Below are positions 54,317-63,796 of a stretch of 64,000 bases of DNA, one piece after another (positions within the stretch are counted from its first letter, which is position 1; every line of letters begins with the position of its first letter). The notes beneath the pieces were generated by a model. That model searched no databases. It saw only the letters and a program-made list of their open reading frames with translations, and was not told the DNA's origin. The DNA is from Oligoflexia bacterium (GTDB lineage Bacteria > Bdellovibrionota > Bdellovibrionia > JABDDW01). The stretch is from contig JADLCR010000004.1 of assembly GCA_020847095.1 (NCBI GenBank), forward strand, positions 1 through 64,000, in the 5' to 3' direction. The position numbers and the translations under genes are program-made.

Positions 54317-55717
54317 TTAGCTCGCTACGTAAACAACATTACGGGATTTATGTTTACCGCAGTACATCGCCCGATCGGCAATTTCGATTATTTCTTCCTT
54401 TGATCGAGCATGAGCCGGAAAGCTGGCAATACCTATACTTATTGTGACTTGAACCTTATTACCATCTAAGTCAATAATCGTTTCTTCTACTTGTTTGCGT
54501 ATTCTCTCTGCTACCACGTGCGCCTGCTCGCTATTTGATCCCACCAGAACTGCCAAGAATTCGTCGCCGCCGTATCTAAATCCGTAATCTATGCTGCGAA
54601 TGTTTTGCTTTAAAATCTTGGAGATTTCAATCAAAACTCTGCTTCCGATGACATGCCCACGAGTGTCATTGACTCGCTTAAAGTGATCGATATCCATGAA
54701 GAGAACGGAGAAGCAGCTCGACTGACGCTGGGATCGATTGATTTCTTTTTCTAAAACCATTTGCAGATATCTTTGATTGAATAAATCGGTCAAATCGTCG
54801 ACATAACTGAGACCCTTAACCTCGCTGTGCATTTCGCAATTGACCAGATGCCGAGCGACGGATTGAGCCCCATGGTGCACCAGTTCAGCAAATCCTCCGG
54901 ATTCTAGGTTTCGAGGGTTAATGAGGAGGGCATGCCCTAAGATATTTTTTGAATTCTCATCATAGAATGGAATAACGGCCAATGAACGCTTTTGAGTTTT
55001 GAACTCCGAAGCCTGCCGGCGAAATTCCCATCCACTTGGAGCAAGCTTGCTCAATTGCCTGAATAAGATCGTTACTTCTTGGTCTTTGATTGGCTGACAA
55101 GATGAAACGGTCGTTCGTGGTGGACGCCCACGCTCCACGGCGGTTTGAAGATGAGTAACTTTATAACGCTCTTCAATGAAGTGGTTAAATGATCCTGGAG
55201 GCAGAAACAAGGTATTCTCGGCTTGAAATGTCTGATTTAGAAATTGCACCAAATCCATATGAAAAGGCAGAGAATCAAGCGTTTTAAAAGTCTGCTGGAC
55301 CCCTCGTTCGAATTTAACCGCTTCCACCGAGTGGTCTTTACCTAAAATCAACCGACCCAAGCGCACCAATTTCTTGACGCGACTTATGAAAACTCGCTCA
55401 GGTAGCAAATGTCTCATCTTGTAGTGGTAGGGTCCCTTAAATTTTAAGTGAAATTCTTCGGCCTTTTCTCCGGTGGCGAAGTGAATACTCGGAAATTGTG
55501 GGTGGCGATCCATGATTTCTTGGCAAATGCGCCAATGAGTTTCTGTAGAATGCGAAAAATGCACAAGGAGTCCAGCACCATGACCGTCAATTTCATGGAG
55601 AGCTTCTTCTCCGGACTTGGGCTCTACAACGACAAAACCATGGGAGATAAGCGCCTTTTTTAGGCGCCCGCCCATTTTTGGTTCATCGTCTAAAAAGATG
55701 ATGCGCCCTTTTCCCAT
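54317..55717 (-). CDS. GGDEF diguanylate cyclase with degenerate receiver domain
   Basis: The 466 residues start with a receiver-like fold (IIFLDDEPKMGGRLKKAL) in which the phospho-acceptor position reads GLLVHFSH, with no aspartate, so it is a pseudo-receiver. A middle region of about 170 residues could be GAF-like. The C-terminal GGDEF domain has the active signature YGGDEF and the RxxD inhibition site (RSIDYGFRY). No membrane helix. It shares a 1-bp ATG/stop overlap with the coiled-coil gene upstream, so they are coupled. Confidence 0.87.
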   Translation of the reverse strand: MGKGRIIFLDDEPKMGGRLKKALISHGFVVVEPKSGEEALHEIDGHGAGLLVHFSHSTETHWRICQEIMDRHPQFPSIHFATGEKAEEFHLKFKGPYHYKMRHLLPERVFISRVKKLVRLGRLILGKDHSVEAVKFERGVQQTFKTLDSLPFHMDLVQFLNQTFQAENTLFLPPGSFNHFIEERYKVTHLQTAVERGRPPRTTVSSCQPIKDQEVTILFRQLSKLAPSGWEFRRQASEFKTQKRSLAVIPFYDENSKNILGHALLINPRNLESGGFAELVHHGAQSVARHLVNCEMHSEVKGLSYVDDLTDLFNQRYLQMVLEKEINRSQRQSSCFSVLFMDIDHFKRVNDTRGHVIGSRVLIEISKILKQNIRSIDYGFRYGGDEFLAVLVGSNSEQAHVVAERIRKQVEETIIDLDGNKVQVTISIGIASFPAHARSKEEIIEIADRAMYCGKHKSRNVVYVAS

Positions 55718-56655
55718 TATCCCGCGGCCTTCTTTTTGTCTTCGACCTCACCGGCTTCAAGCATACTTAAAGCCAGCCTAAGGGCCTTCACCGTGCGATG
55801 ATTGCGGTCGTGAAATTCACTAAGCTTAGAGCTAAGATCCGCAGATTTTGCTTTGAAGTTATCCAACTCAAAGCTCAGTTGCTCGAGTTGTCTTCGAAGC
55901 TCTAAAATGATGTCATCTTTTGAGCCCATGACGACGGTCATTTCTGATCGCATTAAGGCCAAACGATTTTCCAACTCACGTTCACGAACCCGAATTTTTC
56001 TCAAGTCGTTTTGAAATCGAATCTGAATCTCGTCATATTTCTGCTTTAAATCTTGAACTTCCATTTCTCTCGCGGACAACCGACCTTTGACGACGATCTT
56101 TTCTTCTTCCAGTATTTCTACTTTTTCTCGATATTTGCGCTCCGAACTTTCGACTTCAGTTTTCAACTCACCGACTCGCCTTTGCAGACTTTCAGCATGC
56201 GACAAAAGACGCTCAGTTTCGTCGCGCAATTCGTCTCGCTCTCGCTCTAACTGGGTGATGCGGTTTTGTGCGGTTCTGAGCGCTTCAACGCCACCGACAA
56301 TATTTCCCACTTCTCGAGCGGCTTGGGTGGCCTTTTCGGTCATTGCCGTCGCAGCCGCCATCTGAGTGGGGCCAAAATTAAAATCGGTTTTACCCGGAAC
56401 GGGACGAACCGGAATCTCTGGCTCTTTTTGACCCTGAGGTTTTGGCAATGCCTGAAGATTTGGATCATCAACGTCGAGCGAGAACTCCGCGGTTGCAGGC
56501 GCAGCGGCAGGTTGGTCGGGAACCTTTGCCGACTGTGGCTTCGGGCCTTTGTTTTCTTGTGGAGACTCAGCTTCGGATTTCTTTTTTTGCGCTTCCTCTT
56601 TCAAAAGGAACTGCACAAGCTCCGTAGCCAGGTCGCCTTTCTTTTCAGAACTCAT
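55717..56655 (-). CDS. Coiled-coil protein, unknown
   Basis: A 312-residue cytoplasmic protein: a disordered Pro/Lys/Glu-rich N-terminus (to about 105), then a continuous coiled coil from about 120 to 285 with heptads such as RITQLERERDELRDETERLL, ending KALRLALSMLEAGEVEDKK. No signal peptide or membrane segment. Coupled to the GGDEF gene; such coiled coils can act as polar scaffolds. The family is not recognised. Confidence 0.8.
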   Translation of the reverse strand: MSSEKKGDLATELVQFLLKEEAQKKKSEAESPQENKGPKPQSAKVPDQPAAAPATAEFSLDVDDPNLQALPKPQGQKEPEIPVRPVPGKTDFNFGPTQMAAATAMTEKATQAAREVGNIVGGVEALRTAQNRITQLERERDELRDETERLLSHAESLQRRVGELKTEVESSERKYREKVEILEEEKIVVKGRLSAREMEVQDLKQKYDEIQIRFQNDLRKIRVRERELENRLALMRSEMTVVMGSKDDIILELRRQLEQLSFELDNFKAKSADLSSKLSEFHDRNHRTVKALRLALSMLEAGEVEDKKKAAG

Positions 56656-56755
56656 CCAAAAGACTTATCGGGCTTATGACGTAACTTATTTAGAAGATTG
56701 GGGATTTTAACCGGCCGAAGCTCTTAAAACTCGACGTTGGACACAAGGCCTTTGT

Positions 56756-57667
56756 CTAACTGAAGAGCGAAACCACTTCTTTGTACTGTAAATGCCTTTT
56801 CTCAACCTGAGCTGCCGTTAGGTCTTTTAATGCTCCCACACTAAAGTCTTGAACCGTAAAGCTCGCCAGCAAAGTTCCAAACACTGCCGCCTGCCCCATT
56901 GAGCTTGCCTTAAGTCCTAAATCGTTCTTCGCCAAATACCCCATGAATCCGCCAGCAAAAGTGTCTCCAGCTCCTGTGGGATCGACAACTTGCTTAATGG
57001 GAAACGCTGGAAGAGCGTGAAAGTTACCGTCGGTGAAGAGCAAAAATCCGTACTCGCCGCGTTTAATGACAACGCTCTTCGGGCCCATCTCACAAAGTCT
57101 CTCGCAAGCGGAAACCGCATTGGTCGCGTCGGTCAACAACTTAGCTTCACCTTCGTTGATAAACAAAATATCCAATCGCTTTAAAACCTTTTTGAGATCG
57201 TCGAGTTTGGTTTTAATCCAAAAATTCATAGTGTCAGCAGCAACAATTTTTGGTGATTGAACCTGATCTAATACGTCGAGCTGAAGAACGGGATCAATAT
57301 TGGCCAAAAAAACGTACTCGGCAGTTTTATAGCTTGCTGGTAGTTTCGGCTTAAAAGTTTCAAAGACATTGAGCTCCGTTGCCAATGTTTTTGCTTCATT
57401 GAGATCTCCAGCGTATTCGCCAGCCCAATGAAAAGTTTTTCCCTCGATCCTCTCGACTCCCGAAACATCCACTCCTCGCACTTTCAGTAACTGAAGATCA
57501 TCAGGGTTATAATCTTGCCCAACCACTCCAACAGCTTGAACTGGAGCGAATAGGGAAGCGGCAAGGCTAAAATAATTGGCACTGCCACCCAAGGCTCGGT
57601 CCACTTGCCCACTCGGTGTCTTTACTGAATCATACGCCATGCTGCCGACAACAACGATTTTGCCCAT
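56756..57667 (-). CDS. PfkB-family sugar or nucleoside kinase
   Basis: The ATG at 57667 with GAGGAG ahead gives 303 residues with the PfkB signatures GGSANYFSLAAS and DPTGAGDTFAGGFMGYL. Between them come VIKRGEYGFLLF and an Asp-rich active site. The substrate could be ribose, adenosine or another sugar; it lacks the long insert of fructokinases. It lies 14 bp after rlmN. Its place beside the heptose kinase is noted, but they are not close copies. Confidence 0.9.
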   Translation of the reverse strand: MGKIVVVGSMAYDSVKTPSGQVDRALGGSANYFSLAASLFAPVQAVGVVGQDYNPDDLQLLKVRGVDVSGVERIEGKTFHWAGEYAGDLNEAKTLATELNVFETFKPKLPASYKTAEYVFLANIDPVLQLDVLDQVQSPKIVAADTMNFWIKTKLDDLKKVLKRLDILFINEGEAKLLTDATNAVSACERLCEMGPKSVVIKRGEYGFLLFTDGNFHALPAFPIKQVVDPTGAGDTFAGGFMGYLAKNDLGLKASSMGQAAVFGTLLASFTVQDFSVGALKDLTAAQVEKRHLQYKEVVSLFS

Positions 57668-57681
57668 AACTGCTCCTCTTT

Positions 57682-58731
57682 TTAAACCTGAATAGCCATG
57701 CGGGTTGGGTGTTTTTCCATTTCCGATCTTAACTGCCCACAAGCGGCGAAAATATCGCGTCCCATTGTCTTTCTAATCAACACATGCCGTCCAGCATCCA
57801 TCAAAATTCGCTGAAAATGCAGAACTTCTGCAGCTGGAGGGCGATGAAAACCAGAGTCAGGATGTTCATTAAACGGAATCAAATTTATTTTATTAGGAAT
57901 GTTCTTTGTTAACCGTACTATCCGATGAGCGTCATCTCGAGAGTCATTGACACCCTTAAGTAAAACATATTCAAAAGTTACTTTGTCGCCCGTCTGTGAG
58001 GCGTACTCGCGACATGCGTCGAGCAGTGTGGTGAGCGGATACTTTTTGTTTATCGGCATTACTTTATCTCGAATTTCGTCGGTGGTAGCGTTCAAGCTTA
58101 CGGCCAAACGCACACCGGCCTCTGCCACTTCGCGAATAAGCGGAGCAATTCCACTTGTTGAAACAGTGATGCGACGTTTTGGAAACCCAAACCCATGTTG
58201 ATTATGCAAAATCTCAATGGCTTTTCTCACATTCGCCACGTTGTCCAGAGGCTCGCCCATACCCATGAAAACAATATTCGTAATTTTTCTTCCACCAGGA
58301 CTATTCGCCGAAGCATTCACAAACTGCCCTACAATTTCAAAGGGCAGAAGCCGACGCATGAGGCCCATTTTTGAAGTGAAACAAAACCGGCACCCCATGG
58401 CGCACCCAACCTCGGATGACACACATAGGGTGAGGCGATCACCATTTGGAATCAAAACGGATTCAACGGTTTTTCCCCCATCAACGTCCATCAGGAACTT
58501 TCTGGTTCCGTCAGAACTATCCGCAATGTGAGAAATCTTAGGAAGTTTAAATTCGATTAAATTCAGCAGCTGCGACCGAAAGTCTTTGGACATATTGGTC
58601 ATTTTTTCAGGGTCAAGGATTCCTTTTTGATAGACCCATCTGTAGATCTGCTGAGCGCGAAACTTCTCTTTACCGCACTGAGCTAGATGCTCTCGCAACT
58701 CTTCGAGTGTTTTGTCAAAAAAGTTAACCAT
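57682..58731 (-). CDS. rlmN: Dual-specificity rRNA/tRNA adenine-C2 methyltransferase
   Basis: A radical SAM enzyme that methylates A2503 of 23S rRNA and A37 of some tRNAs. The 349 residues have the cluster motif C110-x3-C114-x2-C117 (GCAMGCRFCFTS), VFMGMGEPLDN, VSLNA and the methyl-carrying Cys near 331 (RDIFAACGQL). Length is normal. It precedes the PfkB kinase. Confidence 0.96.
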   Translation of the reverse strand: MVNFFDKTLEELREHLAQCGKEKFRAQQIYRWVYQKGILDPEKMTNMSKDFRSQLLNLIEFKLPKISHIADSSDGTRKFLMDVDGGKTVESVLIPNGDRLTLCVSSEVGCAMGCRFCFTSKMGLMRRLLPFEIVGQFVNASANSPGGRKITNIVFMGMGEPLDNVANVRKAIEILHNQHGFGFPKRRITVSTSGIAPLIREVAEAGVRLAVSLNATTDEIRDKVMPINKKYPLTTLLDACREYASQTGDKVTFEYVLLKGVNDSRDDAHRIVRLTKNIPNKINLIPFNEHPDSGFHRPPAAEVLHFQRILMDAGRHVLIRKTMGRDIFAACGQLRSEMEKHPTRMAIQV

Positions 58732-58749
58732 ATCAAGCCGGAAGGCTTA

Positions 58750-59769
58750 TCACACTGGGCTAGAATGGGAAAGGATGTATTGCTTGAGTTCTTCTGGGCT
58801 TGCCGATACGCATCCCACTTTTCCAACAACGACGCCCGCTGCAAAATTTGCAAGAACGCAAGCCTCTTCCAAGGTGACTCCTGCGGCCAGGGCCAAGCTC
58901 ATGGCCGCGATAACAGTATCCCCGGCCCCAGTGACGTCAAATACGGTTCGCGCAAAGGTGGGGATGTGGGCGCCAGCCTGCACATTACCCTTTCTAAACA
59001 AACTCATGCCATCTCGCCCGCGGGTGATGACAACCGCTTGAGCGTCGGTGGCTAGAAGGATGCGTCCTGCCATTTTTTCAATGCTGTCTTGGGTGGCCCG
59101 CAGATCATCGAGGTGAATTCCAGAGAGAGCTTGAGCTTCTTCAATGTTGGGCGTGAGATAGTCGACGCCCTTATAAGAAGTCGCCGGAGTTGAGCGGTTA
59201 GGATCAAGGTTAACAAATTTACCCTTAGAATGTGCAATGCGAATGACTTCTTCGATAAGTCTTTCTGATAACACCCCTTTGGCGTAATCTTGAAGTACGA
59301 CGCCGTCGCAATTTGAAATTAACTCTCGGGCTCTCTCCAAAATACGATCTTCAATTGGCGATCCCAAAAACTTTTTTCTCTCGAAATCCGCACGGACCAC
59401 ATGATGCTGGCCCGCCAAAATGCGAAGCTTTCGGGTAGTCGGGCGTGACGAATCGGTCACGAGATATTCAGGTGAACAACCATGAGTTCTCAGTTCTGCT
59501 TTTAAGACTTCAGCGGTGCTGTCATCTCCAACAACGCCTAGAAGATAAGGAACTCCGCCAAGGCTTGAGATATTTGCGGCCACGTTTCCTGCTAAACCAA
59601 GACGCTTGTCTTGAGTTTCAACTTCAACAACAGGCACCGGAGCTTCGGGAGAGATCCTTCTGACAGGACCGATAAAATACTCATCAAGACCAACATCGCC
59701 CACGACGAGAAGGCGCTTCCCATTGAGGTTTTGCATGGTGGAGAACAGCTTGTTTTGATTAACGTTCAT
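58750..59769 (-). CDS. hldA: D-glycero-beta-D-manno-heptose-7-phosphate kinase
   Basis: It is the kinase half (RfaE1) of ADP-heptose synthesis for LPS core. The 339 residues show VGDVGLDEYFIGPVRRISPEAPVPVVEV, AGNVAANISSLGG, VLQDYAKG, NLDPNRST and DVTGAGDTVIAA. There is no nucleotidyltransferase half, unlike HldE, so this part must be elsewhere. It overlaps the glycosyltransferase gene by 4 bp. The pair point to core heptose assembly. Confidence 0.93.
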   Translation of the reverse strand: MNVNQNKLFSTMQNLNGKRLLVVGDVGLDEYFIGPVRRISPEAPVPVVEVETQDKRLGLAGNVAANISSLGGVPYLLGVVGDDSTAEVLKAELRTHGCSPEYLVTDSSRPTTRKLRILAGQHHVVRADFERKKFLGSPIEDRILERARELISNCDGVVLQDYAKGVLSERLIEEVIRIAHSKGKFVNLDPNRSTPATSYKGVDYLTPNIEEAQALSGIHLDDLRATQDSIEKMAGRILLATDAQAVVITRGRDGMSLFRKGNVQAGAHIPTFARTVFDVTGAGDTVIAAMSLALAAGVTLEEACVLANFAAGVVVGKVGCVSASPEELKQYILSHSSPV

Positions 59770-60791
59770 AGCTTTTCAATAACACAGGAAAGTACGGATT
59801 CCACAGAAATTTGGTCCATGCAATTGTATGCCGAGCACCTTGGACCTAAACAACCGTAAATTCCCGGGCAATGAACCTCTGGAACGATAACAGACTTCTT
59901 TGGGCCGATGGGACCCCAGCGTTTGGGCGATTGTACGCGCACGGGACTATAAATTCCGACGACAGAGCTTCCCAGCGCTGAGGCCAGATGCAAGACTCCG
60001 GTGCTTGGTGCCACGACGAGCTTGGCTTTTTCTAAAACAGCCAGAAGTTTTTTAGGCGACGTTTTTTCGGTTTGGTCAATCACTCCGGGAATCAAGAGCA
60101 CGCCCGATCTTTCAACCAAAATTTTGTCAGCAGAAGAGCCAGTAATGACGACCGTATACCCCCTATTTATGATTCCTCTGACGAGGTTGGCGTACTTCGT
60201 CAATGGCCAGTTTTCAGCACTACCCGCCATGCCGGGATGAACAACAACGTAAGGGACTTTACCCCCTAACTCTCCAAACTCCTTCAACCAGTTTGCCGAT
60301 AGGCTTTGGTCCGCAGTCAAATAGGGTTCCGTTGGCAAGCCGAGCTTTGTTTGAATCCCCAATGCCTTTTGTATAAGATCCAAATTATATTCGGCTTCAT
60401 TTTTCTCAGCCAAACTTCTCTTTTGCCTCGGGCCTCCATTGAGAAACGAGAACGAATGCCATTGGGACCGCGGTCCCCATCGAGCCGGCACTCGGGAGAC
60501 AAAGCTGGCCAGGGTCATCCACCAAGGGGCATGAAAAAATATAACGATGTCAGGATTAACTAACTTCATTAAGCGATAGGCTTGCAAAAATCTTTTCCAT
60601 ACATTTGTATTTAAACTGATCAGATGAAATTCGCTCTTTTGAGAGCGCGCTTCCATGACGAATTTTAGCTCTTCGGGGACAATCCAGGCAGTTTGATCGT
60701 TGGGTTGATGCTTCAACCACGCTAACTCCGAAGGAAGGGTGAGAACTAAATCTCCAATTCGATCGATGCGGCAAAATAATACTTTTTTCAA
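59766..60791 (-). CDS. GT9-family (heptosyl) glycosyltransferase
   Basis: The 341 residues have RIDRIGDLVLTLP near the start, VVHPGMAGSAENWPLTKYANL, VVITGSSADK and VVAPSTGVLHLASALGSSVVGIYSPV, the WaaF/WaaC-type glycosyltransferase 9 fold. It likely adds heptose to the LPS core, as its neighbour makes the heptose precursor. Exact sugar is inferred. Confidence 0.9.
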   Translation of the reverse strand: MKKVLFCRIDRIGDLVLTLPSELAWLKHQPNDQTAWIVPEELKFVMEARSQKSEFHLISLNTNVWKRFLQAYRLMKLVNPDIVIFFHAPWWMTLASFVSRVPARWGPRSQWHSFSFLNGGPRQKRSLAEKNEAEYNLDLIQKALGIQTKLGLPTEPYLTADQSLSANWLKEFGELGGKVPYVVVHPGMAGSAENWPLTKYANLVRGIINRGYTVVITGSSADKILVERSGVLLIPGVIDQTEKTSPKKLLAVLEKAKLVVAPSTGVLHLASALGSSVVGIYSPVRVQSPKRWGPIGPKKSVIVPEVHCPGIYGCLGPRCSAYNCMDQISVESVLSCVIEKL

Positions 60792-60792
60792 A

Positions 60793-61605
60793 TCAGGCCT
60801 TCTTCGAAGTTAGCTTTTCAATCTCTTTTTTTCTCGCGTCTGAAGCTCGTTTAAAATCTGCAAGTAGCTTGTCCTTTTGCTTTTTTAATTCGGACAGTTT
60901 TTTTTCAAGTGCGGGTTTAGCTTTGGCAAACTCGTCTTGCTTCTTTTTAAGCTCATTTTGCCACGACTCTTCAACCTGGGGTCTTTTTTGACTCATTTCG
61001 TTTAACTTAGAATCGTGCAAGTTGGATTCATTGGTGAGCTTTTCAAGCTGAACCTCAAGCTCTCGAACTTTTCCAAAACTTTCTTTATTCACTACTCCTG
61101 GCATCTCTTTTTTGAGAAGCAAAATACGATCGTCAAAAAATTTCTTTTCTGATTCCAGAGCTCTCGCCATGCGCAAGACCTCTGCCAGGCGAGCCTTGAG
61201 CTGACTCGCTCGTGTCTCAAAGGCATCAGCAGCAATGGACTCTCGGGCCGAGGTTCCTTTTAAAATAACACTTTGCGATAAATCCGGGGTCGAAGTGGGC
61301 TTAGAATCCTCAACTAAAATCCCCAAAGTTTCGACGCGCCCAATCAAATCCGAAGGAATCTGCCCCCGAATGCCCGAAACCGTCAGTCTCCCCCCATGTT
61401 GGGAAACAACCTTTTGAAGGGCCATCAGATCCTGAAGGATCTCGCTAACCGCCTGGGGCTTGAGAGACAAGTCGATGATCAAGTTAACGGCAATCGCCTG
61501 CAGTGCGGCTTTCAGAGCATTTTGAAAATGTTCGCGCCCGCCATCGAGAGCTTCTAGTCGAATTATGCCCCGCCCAGTGTCAAGGGGTTCAAATCGATAA
61601 CTCAT
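60793..61605 (-). CDS. STAS-like plus coiled-coil protein
   Basis: The first ~100 residues alternate helix and strand with LIIDLSLKPQAVSEILQDLMAL and GGRLTVSGIRG, similar to STAS/anti-sigma-antagonist folds. From about 130 a long coiled coil runs to the end (LKKKQDEFAKAKPALEKKLSELKKQKDKLL), very Lys-rich. No membrane segment. It ends 1 bp before the GT9 gene and is divergent from glutamate dehydrogenase. There is no ribosome site at the ATG. Function unknown. Confidence 0.75.
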   Translation of the reverse strand: MSYRFEPLDTGRGIIRLEALDGGREHFQNALKAALQAIAVNLIIDLSLKPQAVSEILQDLMALQKVVSQHGGRLTVSGIRGQIPSDLIGRVETLGILVEDSKPTSTPDLSQSVILKGTSARESIAADAFETRASQLKARLAEVLRMARALESEKKFFDDRILLLKKEMPGVVNKESFGKVRELEVQLEKLTNESNLHDSKLNEMSQKRPQVEESWQNELKKKQDEFAKAKPALEKKLSELKKQKDKLLADFKRASDARKKEIEKLTSKKA

Positions 61606-61697
61606 ATGGAACAGTTTACGGAAATCGAGAAATCCCTTGCAATGTCAATCTGCTAAAAACAAAATGGCCTCATTGGAATATCTCAGAGGAGTTTCCC

Positions 61698-62960
61698 ATG
61701 GACATCATTACCGAAGGCCATCTCTATCAGAACACGCTGCTCACGTTTACAGAAGCCGCCCAATTGATGAATCTCGACCCTAACGTTTTTGAACGGCTCA
61801 AGCGCCCAAAACGCTCAATCATTGTAAGTGTGCCGACGCGAATGGATGATGGTTCGGTTAAGGTATTCACGGGTTATCGCGTGCAGCACAGCTCAACCCT
61901 AGGACCATGTAAAGGTGGTATCCGTTATCACGAATCGGTCAATTTGAGCGAGGTCGCTGCGCTGGCCATGCTGATGACATTTAAGTGTTCGCTAGTGGGA
62001 CTCCCTTTGGGAGGCGCAAAGGGCGGCGTCCAAGTTAACGCCACCAAATTGTCACGGGCAGAAAAGCAGCGTCTCACGAGACGGTACACCAGCGAAATTT
62101 CGCCGTTTATTGGTCCCGAAAAAGATATTCCCGCTCCTGATATTGGCACTGATTCGCAGACCATGGCTTGGCTCATGGATACCTATAGTCAAGAGGTCGG
62201 TCACGCCGTGCCCGGTGTGGTGACCGGAAAGCCCATTGAAATTGGTGGCAGTCTGGGCCGCAATACTTCAACGGGTCGAGGCGCCGTATTTGTGGTCGAA
62301 GAGGCGCTCAATCATCTGAAAATGAAACAAGATAAATCAATAAGGGTCGTCGTTCAGGGGTTTGGCGAAGTCGGCGCCAGCGCAGCTCAGTGCTCATATG
62401 ATTTGGGACTTAGCGTAGTGGCCGTGAGTGACGTTAGCGGAGGAATATACAACTCCAAAGGCCTTAATATCAATCAAGTGAAAGACTACTACTCAAAAAA
62501 TAAAACTCTTAAGGGCTATCCGGAGGCCGAAGCGGTTACAAATGAAGCCTTGCTAGAGCTCCCCTGTGAAGTCTTGATTCCATCAGCTGTTGATGGAGTT
62601 ATTAACAGCAAAAATGCCTCGAAGATTTCAGCCAAAATAATTTCGGAGGGCGCCAATGGACCCGTCACTCACGACGCCCATCAGATTTTGATCGAACGCG
62701 GAATCTTTGTGATTCCAGATTTTTTGGCAAATGCCGGAGGCGTTATCGTGAGCTATTTTGAGTGGGTCCAAGATCTTCAGAATTTTTTCTGGAGCGAAAA
62801 AGAGATCAATTCAAGACTAAGAGAGATTATGACCACGACGTTCAAAAACGTCCTACAACAATCTCAAGCTCAAAAAATTGATTTAAGAAAGGCCGCTATG
62901 GTCACCGCCGTGAAGCGTGTATCAACAGCAATGCTCCTTAGAGGCCTTTATCCACAATAA
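61698..62960 (+). CDS. gdhA: Glutamate dehydrogenase
   Basis: The ATG at 61698 (AGAGGAG ahead) gives 421 residues with PCKGGIRYHESV, the active-site PLGGAKGGV, GPEKDIPAPDIGTDSQTMAWLMDTYS, the dinucleotide loop VQGFGEVGASAA, EGANGPV and NAGGVIVSYFEW. It interconverts glutamate and 2-oxoglutarate; cofactor preference cannot be read safely. It stands alone on the plus strand between two minus genes. Confidence 0.95.
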   Translation: MDIITEGHLYQNTLLTFTEAAQLMNLDPNVFERLKRPKRSIIVSVPTRMDDGSVKVFTGYRVQHSSTLGPCKGGIRYHESVNLSEVAALAMLMTFKCSLVGLPLGGAKGGVQVNATKLSRAEKQRLTRRYTSEISPFIGPEKDIPAPDIGTDSQTMAWLMDTYSQEVGHAVPGVVTGKPIEIGGSLGRNTSTGRGAVFVVEEALNHLKMKQDKSIRVVVQGFGEVGASAAQCSYDLGLSVVAVSDVSGGIYNSKGLNINQVKDYYSKNKTLKGYPEAEAVTNEALLELPCEVLIPSAVDGVINSKNASKISAKIISEGANGPVTHDAHQILIERGIFVIPDFLANAGGVIVSYFEWVQDLQNFFWSEKEINSRLREIMTTTFKNVLQQSQAQKIDLRKAAMVTAVKRVSTAMLLRGLYPQ

Positions 62961-62968
62961 CCGAAATT

Positions 62969-63619
62969 CTAGTTTTTGATATTGGGATACGCCGGCATGC
63001 CTCCAGCTTGGCTACAATCGAAACTCCGCGTCCATAATACATCTAGGTTTGGATTGAATGCGGGACAATTTGTCGAGTTGATGCCATTGAAGCTGCAAGT
63101 CGGATGAGTTGCCGGCCCACTGTAATTGGCTGGTGGGGTTGCATATCCTGAGTGCCACCAACAATCATAGTTTGCCGCTTGAATGACATAACATTCGGAA
63201 TTGTTATTGGATCTCCTTCGATCAATACAAATAGATCTCCAAGCTCCATTGTTGTTATTGGCGGCGTAGGAAATACACTCGCTTGGATTATGGTAGGCAT
63301 TGGGACAAGGACATTGAGGTCCAGGACATGGACAAGGCGGCAACGGAGAAGCACCGCATTGCCCCCCATTTGTCGGCGTCGGCGACGTCGGAATGGGGCT
63401 GATTATTGGAGTGGACGAAGCCGTTGAAGTTGGAGTCGCCGTGGGGGAAACTGTTCCAACTGGGGTTGGATTTCCTGGTATTAAGTAACCTGTCGATTGC
63501 TGCGATCTTCGCACAGTCGTATTTTGACTTTCACTTGCGCAATTTTGAAAGAGCAAAGCTAAAATCCCCGAGACCATTGTGATCCCAGAAAAAATCAAAA
63601 TCCTTTTTCCGCTTTTCAT
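62969..63619 (-). CDS. Cys-rich lipoprotein with Pro/Thr linker
   Basis: The 216 residues start with a lipoprotein-type signal (FQNC, Cys near 27), then a Thr/Pro/Ser linker with short repeats (about 45-85), a Cys/Pro-rich turn (CPCPGPQCPCP) and a Cys-rich domain (SECISYAANNNNGAW, then SIC, SEC and DC). The last module has the same C-x9-EC...AN..N..W..C pattern as the C-terminal modules of the astacin-like protein at the window start. It probably sits on the cell surface. Its stop lies 8 bp from the convergent gdhA stop. Confidence 0.75.
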   Translation of the reverse strand: MKSGKRILIFSGITMVSGILALLFQNCASESQNTTVRRSQQSTGYLIPGNPTPVGTVSPTATPTSTASSTPIISPIPTSPTPTNGGQCGASPLPPCPCPGPQCPCPNAYHNPSECISYAANNNNGAWRSICIDRRRSNNNSECYVIQAANYDCWWHSGYATPPANYSGPATHPTCSFNGINSTNCPAFNPNLDVLWTRSFDCSQAGGMPAYPNIKN

Positions 63620-63796
63620 ATTTGAAGTCCTCCGCCTCTATAAGCCCTTACCCATTAACACTTATCGGCAACAACACCCCCCGGCTAAAGCCTAGGAGCG
63701 CATTAAATACCAAATAATTTCAACTACTTAATACTTATTTCCCAGCTCTAAAAAGCATTTGCCCCGAATCGTCATTTAAAATACGTTATCAAAACG

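Noticed and set aside
56266-56679. A 137-residue open frame on the plus strand
   Set aside because: It is antisense to the coiled-coil gene; its Leu/Phe-rich product reflects the Glu/Lys codons opposite.
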